Assembly (NCBI GenBank): GCA_003022435.1
Contig: PXUA01000005.1
Span: 62,001 to 126,000 of the forward strand
Length of the DNA: 64,000 nucleotides
Source: Bacteroidetes bacterium SW_9_63_38
GTDB lineage: Bacteria; Bacteroidota; Rhodothermia; Rhodothermales; Salinibacteraceae
Reading direction: 5' to 3'
Made by a program: the position numbers and the translations under genes. Under the pieces are notes generated by a model. It did not search any database. It saw only the letters and a list, made by a program, of their open reading frames with translations, and was not told the origin of the DNA. Position 1 is the first letter of the stretch; each line of letters starts with the position of its first letter. This document shows positions 33,935-43,660 of the stretch, in pieces.

Positions 33935-34417
33935 ATGAGTGTCCAAAATCCTCCCCTGGACACGTACGTACGCGACCTCCTTCACTCAAAGCCGGAGATG
34001 CTCGACAGCGAGGACGTGCTAACGGTAATTCCGTCCACGACGGTATTCGACTGCATCGAGCGTATGGCCGACCACAACGTCGGGTCGATTATGGTAATGG
34101 ACGGCGAGGAGATCGTCGGCATCTTTACAGAGCGCGACTACATGAAGAGTATTGCCCTGAAGGGGCACTCCTCGAAGACGACGGACGTGGAAGAGGTGAT
34201 GACGACCGATGTCGTGACCGTTCAGCCCGACAAGCCACTGGAGGAGTGCCTAGAAGTGATGACGAGGTTCCGGTTTCGCCACCTTCCCGTCGTAGACGAG
34301 AACGAATCTCTCATCGGCCTCATCTCGATCGGGGACTGCGTGAAGCAGGTGGTCAATACCGCCCACCGGAAAACGAAGCAATTCCGGCAGTACGTCACCG
34401 GGTCCTATTCGGTTTGA
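33935..34417 (+). CDS. CBS-domain pair protein
   Basis: This 160-residue cytoplasmic protein is made almost entirely of two CBS domains (a Bateman module). The first covers about residues 25-80 (VFDCIERMADHNVGSIMVMD, IVGIFTERDYMKSI). The second covers about 90-145 (DKPLEECLEVMTRFRFRHLP, LIGLISIGDCVKQVV). Such pairs usually bind adenosine nucleotides or SAM and act as energy sensors. With no attached enzyme domain, it must act on a partner that the context does not reveal. It converges with the quinone oxidoreductase gene. Confidence 0.9.
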   Translation: MSVQNPPLDTYVRDLLHSKPEMLDSEDVLTVIPSTTVFDCIERMADHNVGSIMVMDGEEIVGIFTERDYMKSIALKGHSSKTTDVEEVMTTDVVTVQPDKPLEECLEVMTRFRFRHLPVVDENESLIGLISIGDCVKQVVNTAHRKTKQFRQYVTGSYSV

Positions 34418-34448
34418 CGCGCCGCGCGTCGTCCCAACCTCGGCCCGA

Positions 34449-35432
34449 TCAGGCCGCCACGGATAAGACGATCTTGCCGGCGTTTTCGTTGTTCTCCATG
34501 CGCCGGTGTGCCTCCGCGACATCGGTCCAGTCGTATTTTGAATCGATGACAGGCCGGAGGTCGCCGTCGATGAACGACGGGAGTACGTCGGCGGCAAACT
34601 CCTGCGTCAGATTAACTTTGTATCCGAGGCTGCGAGAGCGGAGTGTCGAGGCCAAGAGTTGGGCCCGCTTGGCCATCAGGTCGCGGAGACTCACCTGCTC
34701 CACCGTGCTTCCGCCCAGTGTGGCAAGCTGGATGATCCGCCCGTCGGTCGCAAGCACATCGACGTTCTTCTGGAAGTAGGGCGCGCCGATGAAGTCGACG
34801 ATGATGTCGGTGCCGTATCCGTCCGTGATTGAGGAGACACGCTCCGCAAAGTCCTCGGTGTTGTAATCAATGGCGGCCTCCGCCCCCAGATCGCGGCACA
34901 CGTCGTGCTTGGGCGCAGAGGCCGTGACGTAGGGATCGGCCCCGGCCCGCCGGGCGAGCTGAATCGCTGCGGTCCCCACGCCGCTGGCCCCGGCGTGGAT
35001 GAGCACGTGGTGCCCGGATTGGATCTTGCCCAGCCAGTGCAACGCCTGGTAGGCCGTGAGGAAGACCTCGGGAATCGCGGCGGCCTCCGTCATCGAAAGC
35101 CCCGGCGGCACGGCCATGAGCCGATCTTTGTGGACGACGGTGTGCTCGGCGTAGCCGCCGCCGTCAAGGAGCGCAAACACGCGGTCGTCCTCGTGCCAGT
35201 TGATCACACCGGACCCGGTCTCAACGACCGTTCCGGCCATTTCCAGTCCCAGGATTTCCGAGGCCCCCTCCGGCGGCGGGTAGTGCCCCCGACGCTGGAA
35301 GGTGTCGGCCCGATTCAGGGCAGTTGCGTGCACCTTTACCAGCACCTCCTCGGCCTGCGGCGCGGGCGTGGGGACCTCCTGAATCTCCATCTGCTCCGGA
35401 GCGCCGGGCTCGGGAACGACAACAGCACGCAT
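34449..35432 (-). CDS. NAD(P)H:quinone oxidoreductase, zinc-less MDR family
   Basis: This 327-residue cytoplasmic enzyme of the medium-chain dehydrogenase/reductase superfamily is of QOR/PIG3 type. The N-terminal GroES-like domain has ALNRADTFQRRGHYPPPEG and EMAGTVVETGSG. The Rossmann motif HAGASGVGTAAIQLARRAG lies near residue 145. The zinc-binding cysteines and histidine of alcohol dehydrogenases are absent. It probably reduces quinones or reactive carbonyls with NADPH. It is separated by about 160 bp of repeats from cinA. Confidence 0.9.
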   Translation of the reverse strand: MRAVVVPEPGAPEQMEIQEVPTPAPQAEEVLVKVHATALNRADTFQRRGHYPPPEGASEILGLEMAGTVVETGSGVINWHEDDRVFALLDGGGYAEHTVVHKDRLMAVPPGLSMTEAAAIPEVFLTAYQALHWLGKIQSGHHVLIHAGASGVGTAAIQLARRAGADPYVTASAPKHDVCRDLGAEAAIDYNTEDFAERVSSITDGYGTDIIVDFIGAPYFQKNVDVLATDGRIIQLATLGGSTVEQVSLRDLMAKRAQLLASTLRSRSLGYKVNLTQEFAADVLPSFIDGDLRPVIDSKYDWTDVAEAHRRMENNENAGKIVLSVAA

Positions 35433-35536
35433 AGTTGGGACCTCTCTTGTTCGTTGGACAGAATAGTACGCTTTTCTTCCCGATCAGAGCCGCAAGGCAC
35501 ACACCGACCGTCCCCCGCTTTCCAGCTCAAGTCATC

Positions 35537-35575
35537 ACGCCCAACGCAAAACGCCCAACGCAAAACGCCCAACAC
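35537..35575. repeat. Tandem repeat of GCCCAACGCAAAAC
   Basis: Two exact 14-base units are followed by a partial third (CGCCCAACACTGAAC) in the gap between cinA and the quinone oxidoreductase gene. It is too short for a CRISPR array. Confidence 0.7.
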
Positions 35576-35591
35576 TGAACACACAACATCC

Positions 35592-36866
35592 CTACCGCGG
35601 CACCCAGTCCTCAGCGTCGCCGTGCCGCTCCAGCTCCCGACGCGCCAAGTCCAGCGCCGCCGTCGCGAAGAGCTGCTTGTTGAGCGTCCGGTCCTCCACG
35701 AATTGGCGCCGCACAGCCCGCGTACGCACGTCGTCGGCGTAACCGAGCCAGACGGTCCCCACCGGCTTCTCCTCCGTCCCGCCCGTAGGGCCTGCGATGC
35801 CTGTCGTGGCAATGCCCACGTCGACCCCGAGTGCCTCCCGAACGCCCGCCGCCATCTTAACGGCGACCGGCTCGCTGACGGCCCCGTACTCGTCGAGCAG
35901 CTCAGGGTCGACCCCGAGCACCGTCTGCTTGACCCGGTTGGCGTAGGCCACCACGCTGCCCTCGTAGTAGTCCGACGACCCGCTAATCCCCGTGAGCCGG
36001 TGCCCGATGAGTCCGCCGGTTGCACTCTCCGCCGACCCAATGGTCCGGTCCGCAGCCCGGAGCTGTTCTGCGAGCACCTCCTCCAGCGTCACATCGCCGG
36101 TGCCAATGACATGCTCCCCCGCTCGTGCACGGATGCGCTCCGTCAACTGGTCAATTCGTTGCTCGGCGGCCGTCGAGTCTTCATTGGCCGCCGTCAGGCG
36201 GAGGCGAACGCCGCTGGTCGAGGGCAAGTACGCCAGAGAGAGCTCGTCGTCCAAAAGGTCGGACAGGTCCCCAAGCCGTTCCTGCAGCGACGACTCCCCA
36301 ATTCCTGACGTCACCAGCGTCCGGTGCGTCACCGCTCGCAGGTGGGGGCGTGCTTCCAACCGCGGTTCGACGCTCCCATTGAAGATGCCTTTCAACTCTT
36401 CCGGGATGCCGGGCAGCACGGCTACCACACAGCCGTCGTCGGACGCGTCGTACCACAGCCCGACGGCGGCCCCGACCGGGTTGTCGAGCGTCGCAAAGCC
36501 TTCGGGCACCTGCGCCAGCTGGGGCGCCGACGGCGGCATCTGGTGCCCTCGTTGCTCGTAGTAGCGGCGGATGCGATCCATGATCTCGTCGTCGGTCCGG
36601 AGGGGTGCATCGAAGGTCTCCGCCAGCACCTCGCGGGTCACGTCGTCGTGCGTAGGCCCGAGTCCCCCAGTCATCACAACGAAGTCGGCCTGCCGAACGG
36701 CCCGCTCCAGCTCCGCCCGCATCGTGTCCGGATTGTCGCCCACCGTCACCGTGCGCTTCACCTCCACGCCGAGATCACTGAGCCGACGGCCGAGCCACGC
36801 GGCGTTGGTGTTTTCCGTCTGCCCGATGAGCAGCTCGTCCCCGATCGTAAGTAGATGTGCCTTCAT
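35592..36866 (-). CDS. cinA: CinA-family protein (nicotinamide-nucleotide amidohydrolase)
   Basis: This 424-residue cytoplasmic protein has two domains. The N-terminal MoCF/COG1058 domain has TIGDELLIGQTENTNAAWL and MTGGLGPTHDDVTREV, associated with ADP-ribose pyrophosphatase activity. The C-terminal COG1546 deamidase domain (about 265-420) has SAESATGGLIGHRLT and TTGIAGPTGGTEEKPVGTVW. It salvages the pyridine nucleotide by-product NMN. ATG 36866 gives the canonical MKAHLLTIGDELLIG. It is last in the pgsA-pyrE-cinA run. The pgsA-cinA linkage is common in bacteria. Confidence 0.95.
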   Translation of the reverse strand: MKAHLLTIGDELLIGQTENTNAAWLGRRLSDLGVEVKRTVTVGDNPDTMRAELERAVRQADFVVMTGGLGPTHDDVTREVLAETFDAPLRTDDEIMDRIRRYYEQRGHQMPPSAPQLAQVPEGFATLDNPVGAAVGLWYDASDDGCVVAVLPGIPEELKGIFNGSVEPRLEARPHLRAVTHRTLVTSGIGESSLQERLGDLSDLLDDELSLAYLPSTSGVRLRLTAANEDSTAAEQRIDQLTERIRARAGEHVIGTGDVTLEEVLAEQLRAADRTIGSAESATGGLIGHRLTGISGSSDYYEGSVVAYANRVKQTVLGVDPELLDEYGAVSEPVAVKMAAGVREALGVDVGIATTGIAGPTGGTEEKPVGTVWLGYADDVRTRAVRRQFVEDRTLNKQLFATAALDLARRELERHGDAEDWVPR

Positions 36867-36991
36867 GCCGGTCAGCCTGCCAGAAATACATGCATCAGAA
36901 ACGATTCTCTTCCACCGCATCGACGCTCTCCTGCGTCGACGCCGCCAAGGGACGGCGAGGACCCGTCCATGGATGGCAACGTCCCCGAACG

Positions 36992-37720
36992 CTATGCTCG
37001 GTCGGGCGCCTCGCCGCCGTGCTCCCGCGACCATGCCGCCGGGTCTTCGCGCCAAGTGTGAAGCCCCTCCAGGTCGGCAGTCGATACCCGGCTTTCACCG
37101 TGCGCCACCTCAACGAGAGTGGAGAAGTCCGTGAGCACGCGTCGGGGCACGTCGGCCTCATCAAACGCCGCGGCCGCGGCTTCCAGCTCGTAGCTAAAGA
37201 TGGCAAGCACCGCCGTGACCGAAGCGCCCGCGTTGCGCACCGCCTCGACGGCATCGAGCGCCGAGCCGCCGGTCGAAATCAGATCTTCCAGCACAATTAC
37301 ATCCGTCTCTCGATCAAGGTGCCCTTCGATGCGAGCCCCGGTGCCGTGCTCTTTCGCCGACGAGCGGACGTAAACCATCGGTTGATCGGTGGCCTCCGCC
37401 AGCCAGGCCGCGTGCGGAATGCCGGCGGTGGCCGTGCCCGCAACCGTGGCCGGGAGCAGGGACTGCTCCGACACAATGCTCCGAAACCCATCCCGAATGG
37501 CTCGGCGAACCCCCGGATGCGAGATGGTGAGTCGGTTGTCGCAGTAGATGGGCGCCACCATCCCAGACGACCACGTGAACGGATCGTTCGGCCGTAGCTT
37601 CACGGCCTCAATCTCCAGGAGCGCCCGCGCGGTCGTGTGGGCGCGGCGGGCTCCCGCCGACTCCGAGGCGGCGGAGACGGACGCATCGAATGACGGGCCG
37701 GACGAACTCGGGGAATCCAT
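36992..37720 (-). CDS. pyrE: Orotate phosphoribosyltransferase
   Basis: This 242-residue cytoplasmic enzyme makes orotidine 5'-phosphate from orotate and PRPP in pyrimidine synthesis. The PRPP-binding motif VIVLEDLISTGGSAL is near residue 140. The catalytic lysine segment VYVRSSAKEHGTGARIEG and the substrate segment VAPIYCDNRLTISHP are both present. An N-terminal Ser/Ala-rich extension of about 25 residues precedes the core. It lies 29 bp downstream of pgsA on the same strand and 125 bp before cinA, so the three are probably an operon. Confidence 0.95.
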   Translation of the reverse strand: MDSPSSSGPSFDASVSAASESAGARRAHTTARALLEIEAVKLRPNDPFTWSSGMVAPIYCDNRLTISHPGVRRAIRDGFRSIVSEQSLLPATVAGTATAGIPHAAWLAEATDQPMVYVRSSAKEHGTGARIEGHLDRETDVIVLEDLISTGGSALDAVEAVRNAGASVTAVLAIFSYELEAAAAAFDEADVPRRVLTDFSTLVEVAHGESRVSTADLEGLHTWREDPAAWSREHGGEAPDRA

Positions 37721-37749
37721 GACGATCTCGCAGTGCAGGAAGCCTGTGC

Positions 37750-38355
37750 TTATTCGACCTCAAAGCGCTCCTCGGCGGGCGCCATAAAGTACAGTGCCCC
37801 CGTTGCCAGCGTTACGCCGACGACGCCGGCAAGCGCCACCCCGGGAAGAATGCTTTCGTACAGAATCCAGGTGGCCCACTGTCCCACGGGCGCCGCCATG
37901 TGGGTGGCCGTCCGGAGGACCAGCACGCTGAACAGAAACAGCAGCTGAAGCATCGTCTTCGCCTTCGCAACCCGATAGGTTTGGAGGGTCTTCCCCCCCG
38001 CCTCCACCCAGGACCGAAGGGCCGTCACCGAGGCGTCGCGGAGGGCAATCACGGCCACCGCCCACCAGGGGACGATGGTGGGGGCGTGCAGCGCGAGCAC
38101 GACGAAGGTGCCGATCACCAGAATCTTATCGGCCAGCGGATCGAGATACTGGCCCAGCCGAGACCGCACCTGGTAGCGACGCGCCAGCACCCCGTCGTAG
38201 TAGTCCGACAGGGACGCGAGCACGAACAGCGCGAGCGCGCTCATCTGTCCTTCCTGACTCGGCACCGTCAGGAGCACGAGCAACAGCGGCGTCACCAAAA
38301 TGCGCGCGACGGTCAGCACGTTCGGAATGTACCGGAGGCCGGCGGACGTATACAT
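37750..38355 (-). CDS. pgsA: CDP-diacylglycerol-glycerol-3-phosphate phosphatidyltransferase
   Basis: This 201-residue inner-membrane enzyme makes phosphatidylglycerol phosphate, committing lipid to anionic phospholipids. The CDP-alcohol phosphotransferase motif is complete: DYYDGVLARRYQVRSRLGQY followed by LDPLADK. The flanking membrane helices include VLTVARILVTPLLLVLL. ATG 38355 puts YIPNVLTVARI near the N-terminus, as in the family. A cardiolipin-synthase-type enzyme is a less likely alternative. First gene of the pgsA-pyrE-cinA run. It uses glycerol 3-phosphate, the metabolite of the glycerol cluster. Confidence 0.9.
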   Translation of the reverse strand: MYTSAGLRYIPNVLTVARILVTPLLLVLLTVPSQEGQMSALALFVLASLSDYYDGVLARRYQVRSRLGQYLDPLADKILVIGTFVVLALHAPTIVPWWAVAVIALRDASVTALRSWVEAGGKTLQTYRVAKAKTMLQLLFLFSVLVLRTATHMAAPVGQWATWILYESILPGVALAGVVGVTLATGALYFMAPAEERFEVE

Positions 38356-38718
38356 ACACCGGAGTGGCAAATCACAACAAGCAGGAAGGACAAGGCCTCA
38401 GCCGTGGGAGAATTCCCACTGGGGATTCCATTCCACGGATGCAGTGGGTCTCAGTTGCATATCTCATCCAACGAGCCCCATTCCTGCAAAGTTTTCAGAG
38501 AAGTACGTGGCACTTCGTCACCACGTGCTCAGCATGCTCCCCGCCGGGATCCGCCTACCGAGCGGCAGGTCTGCCATTGTGACGGACTGTCACGCTCCAG
38601 CCGGGGTCGGCACTGTTCTTGATTGTACAGCAGGATGGCGACGTAGGGTGAGGAGACCCTCGGCTCCAACACGCCTTCGACACTCGACGAACTACTGAAC
38701 CAGAGCAGACTCACACCT
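38356..38718. other. Intergenic region between divergent pgsA and dnaK
   Basis: No gene is seen. Promoters for both genes should lie here. An imperfect dyad GTGACGGACTGTCAC at 38579-38593 lies 126 bp before dnaK and could bind a regulator. No CIRCE element (TTAGCACTC...GAGTGCTAA) was found. Confidence 0.45.
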
Positions 38719-40668
<1,950 letters not shown>

Positions 40669-40732
40669 CTTGGCCTTTACGGCGTGAGGCCGGGAATGCG
40701 CCTCCGCCCACGACGACCTCTACGTCGCCCCT

Positions 40733-40773
40733 CCGCCCCGATCGGGATTGCCCCCGGTCGGGGCGGTTTTTTG
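40733..40773 (+). terminator. Rho-independent terminator after dnaK
   Basis: CCGCCCCGATCGGG pairs with CCCCGGTCGGGGCGG around a short loop, followed by TTTTTTG. It lies 64 bp after the stop. Confidence 0.88.
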
Positions 40774-40812
40774 TTGAACCTCCGCCCCGGCACCGCCCCG
40801 TCCGATCTGCGT

Positions 40813-40990
40813 CACCGCAATCGCGTCTCACTCGCCGCAGTACGCAAGAGGGAGCGAGAGGGCAATTGGAGCACAGCAGCACGGCCTCCATGCATCCACG
40901 CTTCCAGTCATTCTGGACAGGTGGGCCGCTCGACGATAACATCGCGCCTCCGACGGCTCCGGATGTCTGCCAACACGCAATCGCCCTGCG
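40813..40990 (+). repeat. Interspersed repeat family C, copy 5 (full length)
   Basis: It runs from CACCGCAATCGCGTCTC to CAACACGCAATCGCCCTGC, with the core GGAGCACAGCAGCACGGCCT, CATCCACGCTTCC, GTGGGCCGCTCGACGATAAC and CTCCGGATG. GATCTGC lies near both ends outside the element and may be a target duplication. Confidence 0.75.
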
Positions 40991-41106
40991 ATCTGCCCTG
41001 CGAACCTGAGACTTTTTAGATGCACTCGCAATAACGGAAATATAGCTCCCTGCAATCTTCCGCGGTCGTGAAAGAGCAGTCCCTTCAAAAAACCGGCTAC
41101 GTCCCC

Positions 41107-41263
41107 CAGGGCAATTGCATCTTGCTCTATAACGAGTACAGGAGAGCGGCAGCGCACAGCGTCCATGCCTCCGGGCGTCCATTCATTTCGGGCAGATGGA
41201 TCGATGATAGGCAACAGTGCCTCCTGCTTTCTCGAACGCGTTCCAACATACGATCACCCTGCC
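41107..41263 (+). repeat. Interspersed repeat family C, copy 6
   Basis: It starts CAGGGCAATTGCATCTTGCT and ends ATACGATCACCCTGCC. The middle keeps GTCCATGCCTCC and GGGCAGATGGATCGATGATA in the family order. Confidence 0.7.
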
Positions 41264-41273
41264 TGCGCCCCCG

Positions 41274-42068
41274 TTACCGACCGTCGGCATCCGGTAGCTC
41301 GTAGAGGTTTCGCGCATTCCGGGTCGTCACCTCGGCCACCTCCGCAAGCGAAAGCTCCTTGATCTCCGCCAGCCGCTTGGCCACGTCCCGCACGTACGCA
41401 GGTTCGTTGCGGTCGCCGCGATGCGGCTCCGGCGCCAGGTACGGACTATCCGTTTCAATAACGATATGCTCCAGGGGCACCTCCGCCACGTACTCGTCCA
41501 CCTCGCTGTTGGAGAAGGTCATGATGCCTCCCACCCCCAGGTAGAAGCCGAGCTCCCAGGCCCGCTCGGCCACCGCAGGCGGATCGACGTAGCAGTGCAA
41601 AATGCCCCGCATCCGTTCCGGATGATCGGTGCGCGTCCGTTCCTCCTCCAGAATATCGAGAATATCGTCGGTGGCCTCCCGGTTATGAATCACAAGCGGC
41701 AGATCGGCCTCGATGGCCAGGCGAATGTGCCGCCGAAAGAAGGCGTGTTGCCGGTCGTCGAACGAGCGATCCCAGTAGTAGTCCAGCCCGCTCTCCCCGA
41801 TCGCCACGATGGACGGGTGGTGGCACCACTCCTTCACCGCCTCAAAATCCTCGTCCGTCGCCTCTTCCGTTGCCGAGGGATGCAGGCCCGTCATCGCGTA
41901 GAGCCCGTCGGTCTGCGCGCAGAGATCGACGGCCTGTTGAATGGACGGCACGTCGATTGCGGGCATGACAATCGTCTCGACCTCGGCCTCGCGGGCCCGG
42001 TCCAGCACCGCCGCCCGGTCGTCGTCGAATTGATCGAGATAGAGATGGGCGTGGGTATCGATGAGCAT
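41274..42068 (-). CDS. TatD-family metal-dependent deoxyribonuclease
   Basis: This 264-residue cytoplasmic TIM-barrel hydrolase opens with LIDTHAHLYLDQFDDDR (HxH metal ligands). It continues with IGESGLDYYWD (Glu ligand), PLVIHNREATDDIL (His), GILHCYVD (His) and VIETDSPYLAPEPHRGDRNE (Asp ligand), the full TatD set. The family acts as a 3'-5' DNase/RNase in DNA repair and RNA processing. YcfH/TatD paralogues cannot be separated here. It is transcribed divergently from the SpoIID-like gene. Confidence 0.93.
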   Translation of the reverse strand: MLIDTHAHLYLDQFDDDRAAVLDRAREAEVETIVMPAIDVPSIQQAVDLCAQTDGLYAMTGLHPSATEEATDEDFEAVKEWCHHPSIVAIGESGLDYYWDRSFDDRQHAFFRRHIRLAIEADLPLVIHNREATDDILDILEEERTRTDHPERMRGILHCYVDPPAVAERAWELGFYLGVGGIMTFSNSEVDEYVAEVPLEHIVIETDSPYLAPEPHRGDRNEPAYVRDVAKRLAEIKELSLAEVAEVTTRNARNLYELPDADGR

Positions 42069-42230
42069 GGGAACAGGCGGAAACCGTGAGAAACCGAAGA
42101 ATCGATGAGCAGTACGCGCATGGCGTGTGCGTCCCTACAGCGTTCCGGGCATAGCCCGACCGACTCAGAACATCGCTCGTACGCCCGGAAGTTCAAATCG
42201 GTTGGCCCGATTTTCACCGATGTTCGCCGC

Positions 42231-43562
42231 ATGATGGCCTCTTCCTTCGTCTGTCGCTGGACGATCCTCCTTCTCTGCATTGGCCTCACCGGTCTTGGGC
42301 CCGCCGTCGCCGGCCCCGTTCCCAGCGATACGGCCCGCGTGCGGGTGCGTCTGAATAACACGTCGGTGATCGAATCCGTCGAGCTGACGGTAAAGGAAGG
42401 CCCCGTTGCCGTCCACCTTCCCGGCGGCGGACGCCCGGTAATGCGCCTCCAATCCGGCGAGACCACCACGCTGGGCCTCCGTCAGAGCGATGTCTACGTG
42501 CGCCGCGGCAACAACGGCCTGTACGCCACGAAGCTGCGCCTGCGCCCAACCGGGACCGGCGCCACGTGGACACTCGCCTTCCAGAACGGAACGCGCACAT
42601 ACACGGGCAGCCTCTACCTGGCCCCGGCCCCTGAGTCCGGCCTGCTGGTCGTCAACAACGTTCCGCTGGAGGACTACGTGGCCAGCGTCGTCGCCAGCGA
42701 ATACGGGCTCGACGACCGGGAAGGCCGTAAGGCCATGGCAGTCGTAGCTCGTACGTACGGCCTCTTTACCTCCGAAAAGTTTGGGGGCACCTACGATCAG
42801 GCCGACGGCACGGCCTCCCAGGTCTACGACGGAGTGAGCGCAGTGACGCCTGCTTCTCGTCAAGCCACGAGCGCCACTCAGGGCGAGGTACTCACGTACA
42901 ACAGCACCCTCATCCAGGCCGTCTACTTCTCCTCCAGTGGAGGACACACGGCGGACAACGAGGCGGTCTGGGACGCCAAAAGGCCCATTCCCTACCTCCG
43001 CGGCAAGAAGGACCCGTACGACTCCGAATCGCCCCATCATACCTGGTCGGCGACGGTGGACCGCTCCCAGTTGCTGCAGGCACTCACTCGGTCCCACGGC
43101 AGTCTCGTGGAAGGATTCACAATCGGTGGGCGCAGTTCGGACGGGCGGGTAAAGACAATCAGCCTCCTCCAGCCCAGCGGCTCCCCGGCAACGATGAACG
43201 CGAACGACTTCCGGCTCATCGTGAACCGGGGCGTGGACGGCACGCTCAAGAGTACCTGGTTCGATGCCCGCCGGTCGGGCGACCAATATGTCTTCGACGG
43301 CCGTGGCTTCGGGCACGGGGTCGGCCTCAGCCAGTGGGGCGCCCACGAAATGGCCCAGCGCGGCAGGAGCTACCGCGACATTCTGACGTTTTACTACACC
43401 GGCATCGACATTGAACAGGTGGGCGAGGTGGACGAGGACCCTCAGGATGCCCCGGTGGCTCGCACTCCCCCGTCCCCTGAGACGGATCCAGCAACGTCGT
43501 CCTCTCCTCCTGAGTCATCGGATTCCTCCCCGGACCCCAACCAGCCCCGAATCGGCTGGTAA
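42231..43562 (+). CDS. SpoIID/LytB-domain protein, secreted
   Basis: A protein of about 443 residues with a signal peptide (RWTILLLCIGLTGLGPAVAG) and a SpoIID domain. The domain includes VPLEDYVASVVASEYGLDDR near residue 145, AVVARTYGLF, and FDGRGFGHGVGLSQWGAHEMA near 350, which carries the family's catalytic-type segment. In spore formers SpoIID is a lytic transglycosylase on denuded glycan strands. In Gram-negatives the role is cell-wall remodelling at division or amidase activation, which I infer here. The C-terminal 40 residues are a Pro/Ser/Asp-rich tail. ATG 42231 was chosen to begin with the signal peptide. Confidence 0.85.
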   Translation: MMASSFVCRWTILLLCIGLTGLGPAVAGPVPSDTARVRVRLNNTSVIESVELTVKEGPVAVHLPGGGRPVMRLQSGETTTLGLRQSDVYVRRGNNGLYATKLRLRPTGTGATWTLAFQNGTRTYTGSLYLAPAPESGLLVVNNVPLEDYVASVVASEYGLDDREGRKAMAVVARTYGLFTSEKFGGTYDQADGTASQVYDGVSAVTPASRQATSATQGEVLTYNSTLIQAVYFSSSGGHTADNEAVWDAKRPIPYLRGKKDPYDSESPHHTWSATVDRSQLLQALTRSHGSLVEGFTIGGRSSDGRVKTISLLQPSGSPATMNANDFRLIVNRGVDGTLKSTWFDARRSGDQYVFDGRGFGHGVGLSQWGAHEMAQRGRSYRDILTFYYTGIDIEQVGEVDEDPQDAPVARTPPSPETDPATSSSPPESSDSSPDPNQPRIGW

Positions 43563-43660
43563 CAGAGAGTGCCCTCCACTCCAAAATAGCCGGGACTGTC
43601 CCCGTCGCTATACGCCGGCCGTCTCTACTCGTATACTCTCGCAGCTCCCGTTGCCACCGA

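Larger units (their letters stand above)
40669..41273. other. Intergenic region between convergent dnaK and the TatD gene
   Basis: No gene is seen. After the dnaK terminator two copies of repeat family C (40813-40990 and 41107-41263) lie in direct order, filling most of the gap. Confidence 0.55.

Noticed and set aside
35537-35575. Possible CRISPR-like repeat
   Set aside because: There are only two full units of 14 bases in direct contact, with no spacers and no cas genes.
38356-38718. CIRCE element upstream of dnaK
   Set aside because: No TTAGCACTC/GAGTGCTAA pair was found; only a different short dyad is present.
43563-43660. Riboswitch (for example cobalamin) upstream of the TonB receptor
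   Set aside because: The gap is under 100 bp and contains none of the conserved boxes.
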